Source: Fremontodendron californicum
Taxonomy: Eukaryota > Streptophyta > Magnoliopsida > Malvales > Malvaceae
DNA: 64,000 bases
Assembly: GCA_030761205.1 (NCBI GenBank)
Contig: JAULJL010000005.1
Coordinates: 4,985,501-5,049,500, forward strand
Reading direction: 5' to 3'
Each line of letters begins with the position of its first letter. The first letter of the stretch is position 1. This document shows, one piece after another, positions 37,460 to 47,729 of the stretch. A model generated the notes under the pieces. It saw only the letters and a list, made by a program, of their open reading frames with translations, did not search any database and was not told where the DNA came from. Made by a program: the position numbers and the translations under genes.

Positions 37460-37946
37460 CACAGAACCCTGAGAACAAATTTTCTTCAGAGAAAGAACAG
37501 GCTAGCAGCAGCAAGCAAGCAGGCAGAGCAAATCAATACCCAGAACTCAAAGGTGCAGTTTCACTTTACCTTGTAATGAAAATTGTATAAAAATATAAAA
37601 TTACATATGGGTTTCTAGAAAGTTTTTCTTTTTAGACAAAAAAATGTGAATGTAAGAACATTAATTCTTGTTAGTTTTGTATAGTTTAATGTTATCATGT
37701 TGGTGATGTTTCGCTTTTCATTTATTTAATCTTGTAAAGTTGAAATTCTTTTATCATATTATGAATTTGGTAATACCCACATCAAAAAATTAACAAACAG
37801 ATCAAAATTCAATGCAAGAAAATATGTATGTTAATATTCCTTCTAGTCATCTACATTGCAATGACTTTTTTTTCTAAAAGGTGTAATCTTTGGATTATTT
37901 TTATTATTGTTTGTAGGAAAGGAAATAAATTGCTGTGGATGCTTTA
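37460..37946 (+). other. 5' UTR of U11/U12-65K with an intron
   Basis: A non-coding exon about 37460-37552 ends CTCAAAG before GTGCAG. A TTTGTAG acceptor ends at 37916, leaving 30 bases of UTR before the ATG at 37947. The intron (37553-37916) is AT-rich, as expected. Inferred from splice signals only. Confidence 0.45.
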
Positions 37947-40900
37947 ATGGCTGCTATTCCGTCCTCACAGCCTTTTAGCAATCCTCAAATGCAGCATTTT
38001 GGATATCAAGGTGTTGAAGGAGCAACGTCAAACCCTCTAGAAGTAGATTCTGTAGCGACCCTTTTGATTCGGCATCTTCCCGAGGCCATTCCTCACGAAA
38101 CCCTTTTGCGGCTTTTCTCTCACTATGGCGCGTCCTCTGTTCGTCCTTGCGCTAGTGGAAAGTAAATAAATTTTAAACTTTTGGTGTTCCTTATAAATTC
38201 CATTCTGTTTGAAATTAGCTTTCTAAGGTCTTGCACATCTTTTTTATTTTTTATCATACATGATCATATTTTCCTTCTTTTGTTATGTAGGTTGAGAAAC
38301 TGTGCATTTGTGGATTTCAAAAACGAAGCATTGGCTTCTCAAGCGCAGCGACAGTTAAATGGGTAAATTTCTTGCTTATGCCCGTTCTTTTTGTTCTCCC
38401 CTGGTGGGCACTTGGTTTATCAAATATATGAGTTATTTCTCATTGGCATTAGATAGGAACCCTGTATTATTTGTTATCTTTCATGTTTCGTCTATTAAAT
38501 ATATTTTAATTTGTTGACGTCGATACAATGTCAGAAATCGTTATCTAACTATCCTATTTCTTTGGTTGCTCAGCCTGAGGTTTCTTGGTAAAGTCTTATC
38601 AGTGGTGAGAGCTAGTAAGCCAACTGAGCATAATAAACCTCAGCAAACTGGAGTTCAGCTCGGAAAGGATTTTCCTCAATCTGCATCTTTGCTGAAAGAT
38701 GCTAACTTGACTAGAGACCCGAATCAAGCTTCAAGATCAGGATCAATACCTGCTAGTGAACCAATTGCACCTAGACTTGGTGTAGACTATCCTTTTCCTC
38801 CTCACCTTGAGTGAGTCTTTCCTCTTACTTTTTTTTCAAGTTTCCTTTTACTCTTTATCAGAAGACATTTGAAATGTGAAGGTGCAAATATTGTGTCAAG
38901 CATTATGCACACATGGTATAAAGAGTTATTGGCTTTAAAGTTTAGTTTTTCCAACCAGTGCATAAGGATTTATACAATAATGATTTTATAGTTTGAATAG
39001 AGTACCTTGCTTTCTTTCTAAATGCAATAATCACGTCAGATATAAACAAAAGCTTATGCATTTTTGTGTTGCAGATATGCTTACCCTCCGCCAGATGGAA
39101 ATATTTTGACCAATATTGTTAATGTTCTTATTGCTGTTCCCCGCTTCTATACCCAGGTTTTCTTTAATTTCACCTTTATTGTAATGCTACTTAAATATTT
39201 CTTAATGTTTCTTCTTAGGTTATTGTAGTTGTGATCTTTACTTGATTTTATCTAATTAACTATTGTTGGAGATATATCCTTTACCATAACAGTATCTCAA
39301 TTTCAGGTGTTGCACCTAATGAATAAAATGAATATTCCAGCTCCATTTCGTATGGCTTTGCCCACACCGCCTCTGCCACCTCCAGTACCTGCACCACAGC
39401 CACCACCCCCACCTTCTTCCACGCCTGCAAAGCCTCATTTGGCAGATGAATCTTCTAGTGAATCAGAAATGGAGTCTTCGGATGAGGCAAGATATTGCTG
39501 CTAAATTGCTGAAAATCAGTAACCACATATTAGATTAAATTAATCGAAATATCTGTGCCTTGAAGAAAGCACTCTGGTCAAATTTAAGCCTATTTATGAT
39601 TTCAGTGTTTGTTGATTGTTCCTTGACTAACATGTTTGTAGGAGGTCAATGACAAAGGTGTGCCAAAATCTGCAAGGAAACGTGCAAGGCGAGAAGTTAT
39701 TGTAGGCCCTGCAATTGATAAAAGTGTAGCTCATGAGGCTGTTGGAGTGAAACCTGCCACCTTGACCCCAAAAGAAATCCCATTGATAAGAAAGAAGAAC
39801 CCTTTATTACAGGTCATATTATTATCGAAGGGACATATTTTAGGATGAGCTTTACTCTGTCTGAATATTGACGATCTTCTTGGTGTTTTCACAGATCAAA
39901 ATTGCCCCCAAACACATTCCTAATGAACAGAAAGATGATGATGATGACTACAAACAGATTTCAGAGGAACCTAATGAGGAGGATTCAGATGCCAAACGAT
40001 TTGCTACTGCAGATGAGTTGGAAAAGGGAAAGTTGCCTCCAGAAGAAATCTTATCACTTCCAATGTTTAAGGTATTGGATCTTATCTCAGCAGATGCTTT
40101 TAGATAGTAGATTAAATCAAATATGCAATTCTCCTAGTTTCCATTTACTCATCTATTGAAGTATGAAAGCTTTTATTTTTCCTGGCTGTTTGAGAACCAC
40201 ATTAATTTAATCCTTTACTTCCTTTGGGGATCATGGGCTCATGGCTGACTTGTACCAATTTATTATGGAAATTAGCTCGAGTCAGGTGCATCTGACAAAA
40301 CAAAAACTGAATTGTGATGGTTTGTGCAGAACTATACAGCTGGTAATCCTGCTTCTGTGTTGTATATAAAGAACTTGGCAAAGGATGTTGTTCCTGAAGA
40401 TTTCTACTTCATCTTTGGTGAGACTAAATGCATTTATTCTTGCTTTACACAAATAATAACCTTATCAGCTCAATGCCCGTAATAAAATGGGGAAAGAAGA
40501 TAATAGTTAACTTTATAACTATGCAGGCAAAAACTGCTCTTTTTTAAGTCCTTGGAATTTAAATGCTTATTTACTTTGTACCTTGTTCATATTAGCAAAA
40601 AGATTTTGGCTGATTAAGTCTTGCTGTGATGTAGGATCATTATTTGGAAGCCTTGATGCAGCTAAATCCGGTCTTAATTTGAAGCTAATGCAGGTTACAT
40701 TACTTCTGGATTGCTCTTTGTAGCTTTATTTCTGACTTATTTACATTGACTTATTTAAATTTCATCTCCGACTTTATTGCTGAAATTTTTGTTGGAAAAC
40801 ACTGACACTTGACTGCATAAATTGATATCAAACTCAAAATATCTGTATGTTTCATTAAACCAAGAATTGAATTATTGGAATTTGAACATCAGAAGAATAT

Positions 40901-42035
40901 GTTTTGGTAATTATGGAAAAATAAGTCTTGCTGTTCATAAAATTTCACTTACATGCAGATCAAAGTGCTGCGATTACCTAATTGTGAAGCTGAAAGTAAT
41001 CTTTTGATTTCAGGAGGGAAGGATGAGGGGTCAAGCTTTTGTGACATTTCCATCCGTTGAACTTGCCCATCGTGCTTTGGTACGTTTCTCTCAGTTTTCT
41101 TATTTTCCTGTCAGAAGTGTGTTTGTCCATTTCGTATATCTTGTAAAAGTTGCTTCATAGCCTGCTTTAGTCTCTAAAGATTGTTTATATCTACATAGGA
41201 ATGCATTCTAGGAGTAATTTGGCAGCTGTGAGTGTCAGTTGTCCTAGTTAGCCAAATCAGCCAGAAATAACTTGTTACTTGGTACTAACAATAACAAAAG
41301 TGAGCAAAATGAATGAGCTCTCCCTCTCTTCCTGAGTTGTTTTTTTTTTTTTTTTATAATAAAATGAAATTATTGTATATGATGAGATTTGAACCTTTAA
41401 CCTCTTGAAACTATATTAAAGATTGTACCATTTAGTCAAATGCATATTTTTTAACCTCTTCCTGAGTTGTTATCATGTAAACATTATGGTTTTTTGCCAA
41501 TATTGCCAACCTGGTTCCCTTTCACAGTAATCTTTTTCCTTGTGACAAAGCTAGCAAAGTTAAACAACATCAGCTCTTATATATCTGAAGATAAAAGCTT
41601 TTGCTAATACTATGTTGTTAGCCAAAGACAATCTTCTGAAGTTCAAAATTATGTTCTTGAGACTCTCCTGCTTGTATTTGTAATACTGTATAATATTAAC
41701 TTGTAAAATTCATGCAAATTACAAACCTTTATTAAGTTTTATTAGCAAGCAACCTTATTTGCTTTAAACCATGTTCTAAGATAGGTAATTCTTAGTACAT
41801 AAGTAATTCACACTTGGTTCTTAATTTCTCACTGAAATAAGTACTTCCAGGGAATACAGCTTTATCTCTTAGGTCTATCAATTCTTAGTTATCTTGTGCA
41901 GTGGTGGTGACGAATTTCTCATTTAGTATTCAATGGGTTCCTTCTTTGCAGAACCTCGTAAACGGCTATGTATACAAAGGCAAACCAATAATCGTCCAGT
42001 TTGGTCGGAATCCTGCTGCTGCAAAAACAAATTAA
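37947..42035 (+). CDS. U11/U12-65K: U11/U12 small nuclear ribonucleoprotein 65 kDa protein
   Basis: Minor-spliceosome protein that bridges U11 and U12 snRNPs in the nucleus. 476 residues from twelve exons: 37947-38161, 38291-38362, 38574-38810, 39075-39156, 39307-39486, 39642-39812, 39895-40071, 40330-40417, 40635-40693, 41014-41079, 41952-42035, with the joined frame open throughout (eleven coding exons plus the UTR exon make twelve). RRM1 spans about 37-110 (RNP2 LLIRHL, RNP1 LRNCAFVDF). A Pro-rich stretch (212-240) and an acidic Ser/Glu run follow. RRM2 starts about 386 (RNP2 LYIKNL 389-394, RNP1 MRGQAFVTF 431-439), and in the human protein this RRM binds U12 snRNA. The start is the ATG at 37947, since the frame upstream has only GTG. 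The intron after 39486 appears to be GC-AG. Intron 41080-41951 carries a SINE. Closest recalled match is Arabidopsis At1g09230. Confidence 0.93.
41342..41455 (-). mobile_element. SINE in last intron of U11/U12-65K (16-bp duplication)
   Basis: 114 bp between perfect repeats CTCTTCCTGAGTTGTT (41326-41341 and 41456-41471). T run first on the plus strand, so the element points left. On the minus strand: A-box-like TGACTAAATGG and B-box-like GGTTCAAATCTC. Confidence 0.78.
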
Positions 42036-42319
42036 ATTGATATGTGGCGAAAGGAGCAAGCTCCATATATACACTGTGTGGTTACTACATTGGTGGTTAA
42101 GCCTTCTTATGTTGTTATTAAGCAAGGTGGTCTACCTACCTCTATAGTTTTATAATCCCAAGGCTGCAGTGAGCGAAGATGTTTGCAAGAGTTTGTGAAA
42201 TGATTATCTCGCCACAACATTTTAACAGAAATAATTACTTGGCTACCCTGAGGGTCCACTCCAAGTCATGATCCATATCTTCAGTGGTGATGGGAGAGCA
42301 GAGCACAACAGGGTCTTGC

Positions 42320-42516
42320 CTATGTTGCTCCGATTTTTTATTTTTCTTATAGTATTCGTGTTCAATACCCGTGTCAGATGTATATCCTGACATAAGGTAT
42401 GGGGATATGATCTTCCAAGGAACCTCCAAATACATAGAAACCTTAGAAAAAATTGAAAATATCTATGTTGGACACATACCTGTGTCTGATACTCACACTC
42501 GAGTCCGAGTAACATT
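42320..42516. mobile_element. MITE of 9-bp-duplication family, 3' of U11/U12-65K
   Basis: 197 bp. Ends CTATGTTGCTCCGA and CGAGTCCGAGTAACATT. Flanks GGGTCTTGC (42311-42319) and GAGTCTTGC (42517-42525) agree at eight of nine bases. Lies 285 bases after the stop codon and may be part of the transcript. Confidence 0.72.
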
Positions 42517-43324
42517 GAGTCTTGCTACTTGCTGTTACAGAGTTTAAAGGTGCAGAGTCTCTATGTAAGGTAAGGCAGTAAACCTTCATCATCCCAAGCA
42601 CTAATTTCGGTATAGCTTTTGCATTGCCCTTACAGTTATTCTCGGTCTATCGAAAATCTGGGTACAAGCATGCTGGTGATTTGATCAAGTAGAACTTATT
42701 TTTAGGCTTGGTTGGTACTCTTGATTGTTTTGAGTTTTGAGTTTTGAGTTTTGAAGTCTCACTGGTCAGTTCAATCGTAGTTTTCCCATTTTGATGCTTT
42801 ATATTCTTTTGGTTCTTTTCCTTTGACATGTTAATCACATTTATTATAACATTTGTTGTTTGGAAGAAATGAAAAGATATGGAAAAGGAAAGGCTTACAC
42901 TTTCTTTTGGCAGTAAAGAGAAAACCAAAAGCTTTCTCTCGACTCTTGAGACTTGAGGTTGTAATATTTATTGTTATAAACAATAGTTGTAAATTCTCCT
43001 TGTTCTTCATTTTCATTGAAGAGTCGAAAAAGTTCGCAGAAATTCCTGTTTTTGTGTGGTAAATTTATTACTCTCATCGGTCTAAAATGTTATTGAATCC
43101 TTCAAATCCTCAGTGCTATAAAGAATTTCTTGTTTTTGTTTTTGCTTCTCAAAATGAATTTCATCGGAATCCAATTTTTGAATTTCATTAAAGGATTTTT
43201 TTTTTTTATGAGTATTTTTGACTTGTCACGAAATTTATAGAGATCCAATAAGCATTTCTTTAAATGTCAAAAAAATAATAATAAATATATTATTATTAAT
43301 AAATATATATTTTTAAAAAATATT

Positions 43325-43920
43325 TTTTTAAGTTGATTTAGGATCTATATCAGACCCGTTTGAAAAAAAAAATGTATTTAAAGTATAGGATTATTTTTAT
43401 TTTAAAAAATTTTAAAAATTTAAAAACGCATAGGATTATTTTTTATTTTAATTTTAAATAATGTATTAAAGTGGTTAGTTCGCACGTTGACTCGCGAATC
43501 GATTTAAGATCCGTACTCGATCCACACGGAGAAAAAGTTAAAAAATAAATTTATTTTACTATTTATTTTAATTTTAAATGATAAATTTAAAGTGGTTGAT
43601 CCTCACGTTGACTCGCGGGTTGATTTAGGATCCGTACACGATCCACTTGGAGAAAAAATTTTAAAAAAAAATTTATTAATTATTTTTATTTTTATTTTAA
43701 ATGATGTTTTTAAAGGGGTTGGTCTGCAAGTTGACTTGGTGGTCGATTTAGGATCCGTACCCAACCGACTAGGGAAAAAAGTTAAAAAATTTATTTTATT
43801 AATTATTTTTATTTAAATTTTAAATGATGTATTTAAAGGCGTAGGTCTGCGTTTTGAGTCGCGGATCAATTTAAGATTCGTACTCGATCCGTTCGGAAAA
43901 AAAAATTAAAAAAAAAAAGG
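43325..43920. repeat. Tandem satellite, about 122-bp unit
   Basis: A unit with GTTGACTCGCGRRTYGATTTARGATCCGTA-type core (longest exact shared word GGATCCGTAC) recurs near 43501, 43622, 43745 and 43868, giving spacings of 121-123 bp. A weaker copy lies near 43335. Each core is followed by an A run and an AT-rich filler. CG-containing cores stand out from the AT-rich surroundings. Confidence 0.72.
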
Positions 43921-44448
43921 AAAAAATGAACTTGCTACTAACCTTTATAAGAAAATCGATCTTACAAGCGAATAAAATATAAATCACAATTTTATTTTTT
44001 TATTTTTACCTCCTATAAATAACAATACATAGTATACAATAAAATTTAAATATTTTTAAAAATATATATAAATAACATTTAAAAATATATTTATATTACG
44101 TAATTTATAAATAAATAATTATTATAAATTTAATTTTCATAATTAACAAAATATAATTATATTAAGATTATTATAATTTTAAAATAAAAAGATTAAATAA
44201 ATAATTATTATTCAAAAAATAATTTAAAAATAATTTATTATTATTAATTAATTAATAATCTATTTAAAAAATTTAAAACTACCCCGGCTAAGCGAAGGTA
44301 TTTTCTAGTTAAAATAAAATTCAACTGTAAAATCTCTATTAAAATTTTGAAATTCTAACAATTTGGGAGTCTTTAAGGGGACTTGAAAGCAAATCATGAA
44401 CCAAAAAGATACAGAACAACAAACCGATAAAGCATTTGAAAAGTTTCT

Positions 44449-44933
44449 GTAATATAATTAATGTAAATTAATTTTTTATTATAAAATTGAGTAATTTAAT
44501 ATTTATATTTTTAAAATTAAAATTAAAATAAAAAAGTAAAATCACTAACTATTGTAACGAAAATTGTTAAAAAAATTTCTTGTCATTTAATCTTATGTTT
44601 ATTTGATGATGTGGCATCAATAAAATATATTTTTTAAGCTGACGTAGATAAAATAACAAAATAAGTTGACAAAAAATAATTTGATGTGATATTTTTATCA
44701 ACTTAATTTATTATTTTATCCACGTGAACTTAAAATGATATATTTTATTGGTACCACGTCAGAATTTGACATCCACGTTATCAAATAAACACAAAATTAA
44801 ATGTCACGTCAGTTTTTTTAACAGTTCCTATTACACTAATTTGTAATTTTATTTTTTTTTAAAAAAAAAATACATAAATTAAATTATTCAATTTTATAAT
44901 AAAAAATTAATTTATATTAAATAATATAATTAC
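44449..44933. mobile_element. Long-inverted-repeat (foldback/Mutator-like) element
   Basis: About 485 bp that is almost one large hairpin. Left arm GTAATATAATTAATGTAAAT and right arm complement GTAATTATATTATTTAATAT continue through shared TTTTTTATTATAAAATTGA. Inner arms pair around ATGTGGCATCAATAAAATA and GGTACCAATAAAATA. Several CACGTGG/CACGTC words lie in the inner arms. No clear target duplication. It ends 94 bases before the PPR relic. Confidence 0.62.
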
Positions 44934-45027
44934 TTTCACCAGCAACAAACAGAGTTTAACTAGTTTTCACAGAAATTTTCGGTATAAAAGATTGGCCACC
45001 AAAAGTTATTCATTTTCTCTTTAAACC

Positions 45028-46500
45028 ATGTTGCAGCCAACAAAACATCCCTTTCCCTCCAAAACTAAATTTTCTCAACGGTTTCTTCATTCTTTTCATT
45101 CTTCCCTTTCACCTCAACAAACCCAAACCCATCTTTCCCTTTCACCTCAACAAAAACAGAACCATCAAAAATACTTCATTTTCTCATTCTTAAACAAAAA
45201 CCCAACAACCAAAGAGTCCCAAAACAAGTCTACTCTCACTAACTCACAACTGCTTCATTTTCCCACTATATTAGACTCTTCAATGCTTTACTTCTGTAAG
45301 TGAAAATCCCCAAGATGCGATCTTTCTTTACCATCAAGTCCAAAGTTTCTACCTTTACTTAAAATTGATAGCTTAACTTATGCTTTCCTTATAAAAACTT
45401 GTGATAATTTAAATGACTTAATTTTAGGCAGACAGTTTCATGGGGTTGAAATAAAAATGGGTTTTGAGTCTCATCTCTATGTGCAAACTGGGTTGGTTAT
45501 ATGTAGAAAGTGGGGGTTTGGCTGAGTGTAAAAAAGTGTTTGATAAAAGGCCTGAGAAGAATCGTGTTACTTGGAATGTGATGATAACTGGCTTGGCTAA
45601 GAGAGGGGAGATTGAGTTTGCGTGTTTTTTGTTTGAAAAGATGCCGCATAGGATTATTCTTTCATGCAGTGGGATGATTGATTGGTACACGAGGATGAAC
45701 CGATTTGGGAGGCTTTAGGTTTGTTTCGAAGAATGGTTGCAGAAGATGAGGTTGAACCTTGTGAAGTAACGGTCTTGGCTATTTTGCCAGCTGTTAGAAT
45801 ATTGGAGATGTCAGGATTTGTCAGTTGATTCATGGTTATGGAGAGGAGAGGGTTTCATGTGTCTGATATTCATGTCATGAATTCGCTTATTGATACATAT
45901 GCAAAATGTGGTTGCATAGTATGTGCATCAAGGTTTTTTGAAGAGATTTCGGCTGATATTGAAAATTTTGGTTTCTTGGACATCATTGATTTCAAGTTTT
46001 GTAATGCATGGGATGGGGAAAGAAGCTGTTGAGAGTTTTGAAAGGATGGGCAAGAAGGTTGAAAGCCAAATAGGGTCACTTTTGTGAGTGTTTTAAATGC
46101 TTGTTGTCATGGATGTCTGGTTGAGGAGGGGCTCAATTCTTCAAAAAGATGGTTAATGAGTGTCAAATCTTGCCTGACATTAACCACTATGGGTGTTTGG
46201 TTGACATGTTAGGGAGGACAGGGTGGTTGGAAGAAGCAGAAAAGATTGCTCTAGAGATCCTTGTGAGATAGCAAATGAAGTGGTTTAGAGAATACCGCTG
46301 GTTGCCTGTAGCTTTTATGGTAATGTTCAGATGGGTGAGAGGGTGACAACAAAGATAATGGAGATTGAGAGGGGATATGGAGGTGACTATGTTCTTATGT
46401 CGAATATCCTTGCTGGAGCCGGAAGGTTTGGAGATGCTCTGAGGTTGAGAAGATTGATGGATGAGAAGAATGCCATTAAAGTTTGACCTGATACCTTAGT
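45028..46500 (+). pseudogene. PPR (PLS-class) protein pseudogene
   Basis: A pentatricopeptide-repeat gene broken by at least seven frameshifts or stops. An intact N-terminal piece (45028-45303) is followed by PPR words in changing frames: NPQDAIFLYHQV, GRQFHGVEIKMGFESHLYVQ, ESGGLAECKKVFD, NVMITGLAKRGEIEFA (45480-45715), DIHVMNSLIDTYAKCGCI (45832-45930), LVSWTSLISSFVMHG, RVTFVSVLNACCHGCLVEEG and an E-domain-like GGDYVLMSNILAGAGRF (about 46380-46440). Such proteins edit or process organelle RNA. The flanking genes are open over long frames, so sequencing error is a less likely cause. Position beside the 65K gene matches At1g09220 next to At1g09230. Confidence 0.85.
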
Positions 46501-47729
46501 GGCTGTAAAGATGTGTGTAGGATAGAGCTATTGATGCATGGCACCAAAGAAAATGTTAGATGTGCATGTAGCTCAAACCATTGAGGAAATTGTTACACAA
46601 AAGCTTCTGGAGTTAGATTCTGAAATTATCCCAAGTTTTAATTCTTGGAGCCTCTGTACACCCTTGTGTAAGTATTCCTATTGATAGTGTATCTTCTCCC
46701 CTTTATTTATATTTCATTTTGATGTTTGTTTTAGGCAATAAAGTGTTAAATTGTTGGTTTGCCATTCTCCTTGATAGAGAAACTTGGTTCAATCATACCA
46801 TGCTCTGATGAGTCAGGCACTTTGTGTTGACTCTCATTACTCAAACTTTAGTGATAGTTAGATGCAGAGTGGCTATATATTCTTTTATGTGAGATATTTA
46901 CCTGAAAGAAACTTGCTTTGCATGTCACAGTGGATAACATTTTGATAATTTAACTGTTATCATATTTTTCATCTTTTAAGTTTAACTTTCTACAACTTTG
47001 AAATGTTTAATAATCATCTATTAATGGTGTTTACCTGTGAATTTGTAGGTAAACGTTCTTATTGCTAATACAAACAAAAAATCTGATATAATATATAGAT
47101 ATGAACAAGAACAACAAAAGACTGAACTTATTACTTTAGAATTCAAGGGGGGTTCAGCCTCCTAAACCAAGTTCTATATCTTTCGAACAACTCAGTAGGT
47201 GACCATCAGATGACGTGCATACCATAGTTGTTGATGATGGTTCATCCGATGAGGGGAACGGGGAACCTATATTTTAAAATACCTGAAGAATCATCTTCTC
47301 AAAGGTTTCTCTTTCACTAACTAAACATTTTGCAGGAAGCATGCTCTGGATTCAGTTTCAACTTGGAGCCTGAAAATGTTGTATCGTTTGATTCCTAGGA
47401 TGAAAATCTTAGTCCAGAAGGATCTCAACTACTTCATTTTAGGTGATCTGCCTCTTCAGATAAACAGATTGTTTAAGTATCTGTAAAGAAGATATGAAAT
47501 AGAAATCAGATGATTAATGCCTGCTGAGACATTCAATTGGATGGTATAAACAAGTGGGAGTTATATGATTTCTACTCATTGTTTGTAGTTTAATAAGAAA
47601 TATTGCTAGCTGAAAGGCATAACATTAGAACTCTTTACAACTGATGACTAGATCTTGACTATATAGAAGATACCTTTCATGTCAGTCTGAGAAGACAACA
47701 GTTTTCTGTTAGATCTACCTGCTAGTCAT
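46501..47729. other. Spacer between PPR relic and permease
   Basis: 46500-46660 may be the decayed end of the PPR gene. 47137-47275 contains a short coding-like stretch with one internal stop, and 47336-47445 another between a GCAG and a GGTGATC, described as a possible relic below. The rest shows nothing. Confidence 0.45.
47137..47445 (+). pseudogene. Possible relic of an unknown coding sequence
   Basis: 47137-47275 reads PPKPSSISFEQLSR, stop, PSDDVHTIVVDDGSSDEGNG in one frame. 47337-47445 reads EACSGFSFNLEPENVVSFDS, stop, DENLSPEGSQLLHF and is bracketed by a GCAG and a GGTGAT that look like splice signals. The composition is protein-like, but I do not recognise the family and the stops suggest decay. 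Could be chance. Confidence 0.25.

Larger units (their letters stand above)
42036..45027. other. Spacer between U11/U12-65K and PPR pseudogene
   Basis: Starts with the likely 65K 3' UTR, which contains or abuts a MITE (42320-42516). Then comes unexplained sequence 42530-43320, a tandem satellite (43325-43920), AT-rich DNA (43930-44400) and a long hairpin element (44449-44933). No gene. Confidence 0.6.

Noticed and set aside
37935..37946. Start of the 65K protein four codons earlier
   Set aside because: That codon is GTG. The ATG at 37947 gives the expected N-terminus.
43325..43920. LTR or coding origin of the CG-rich repeats
   Set aside because: Regular 121-123 bp spacing fits a tandem satellite. 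No TG...CA ends and no conserved frame.
45424..45690. Minus-strand ORF over the PPR relic
   Set aside because: Shadow of the PPR frames on the plus strand. No recognisable domain.
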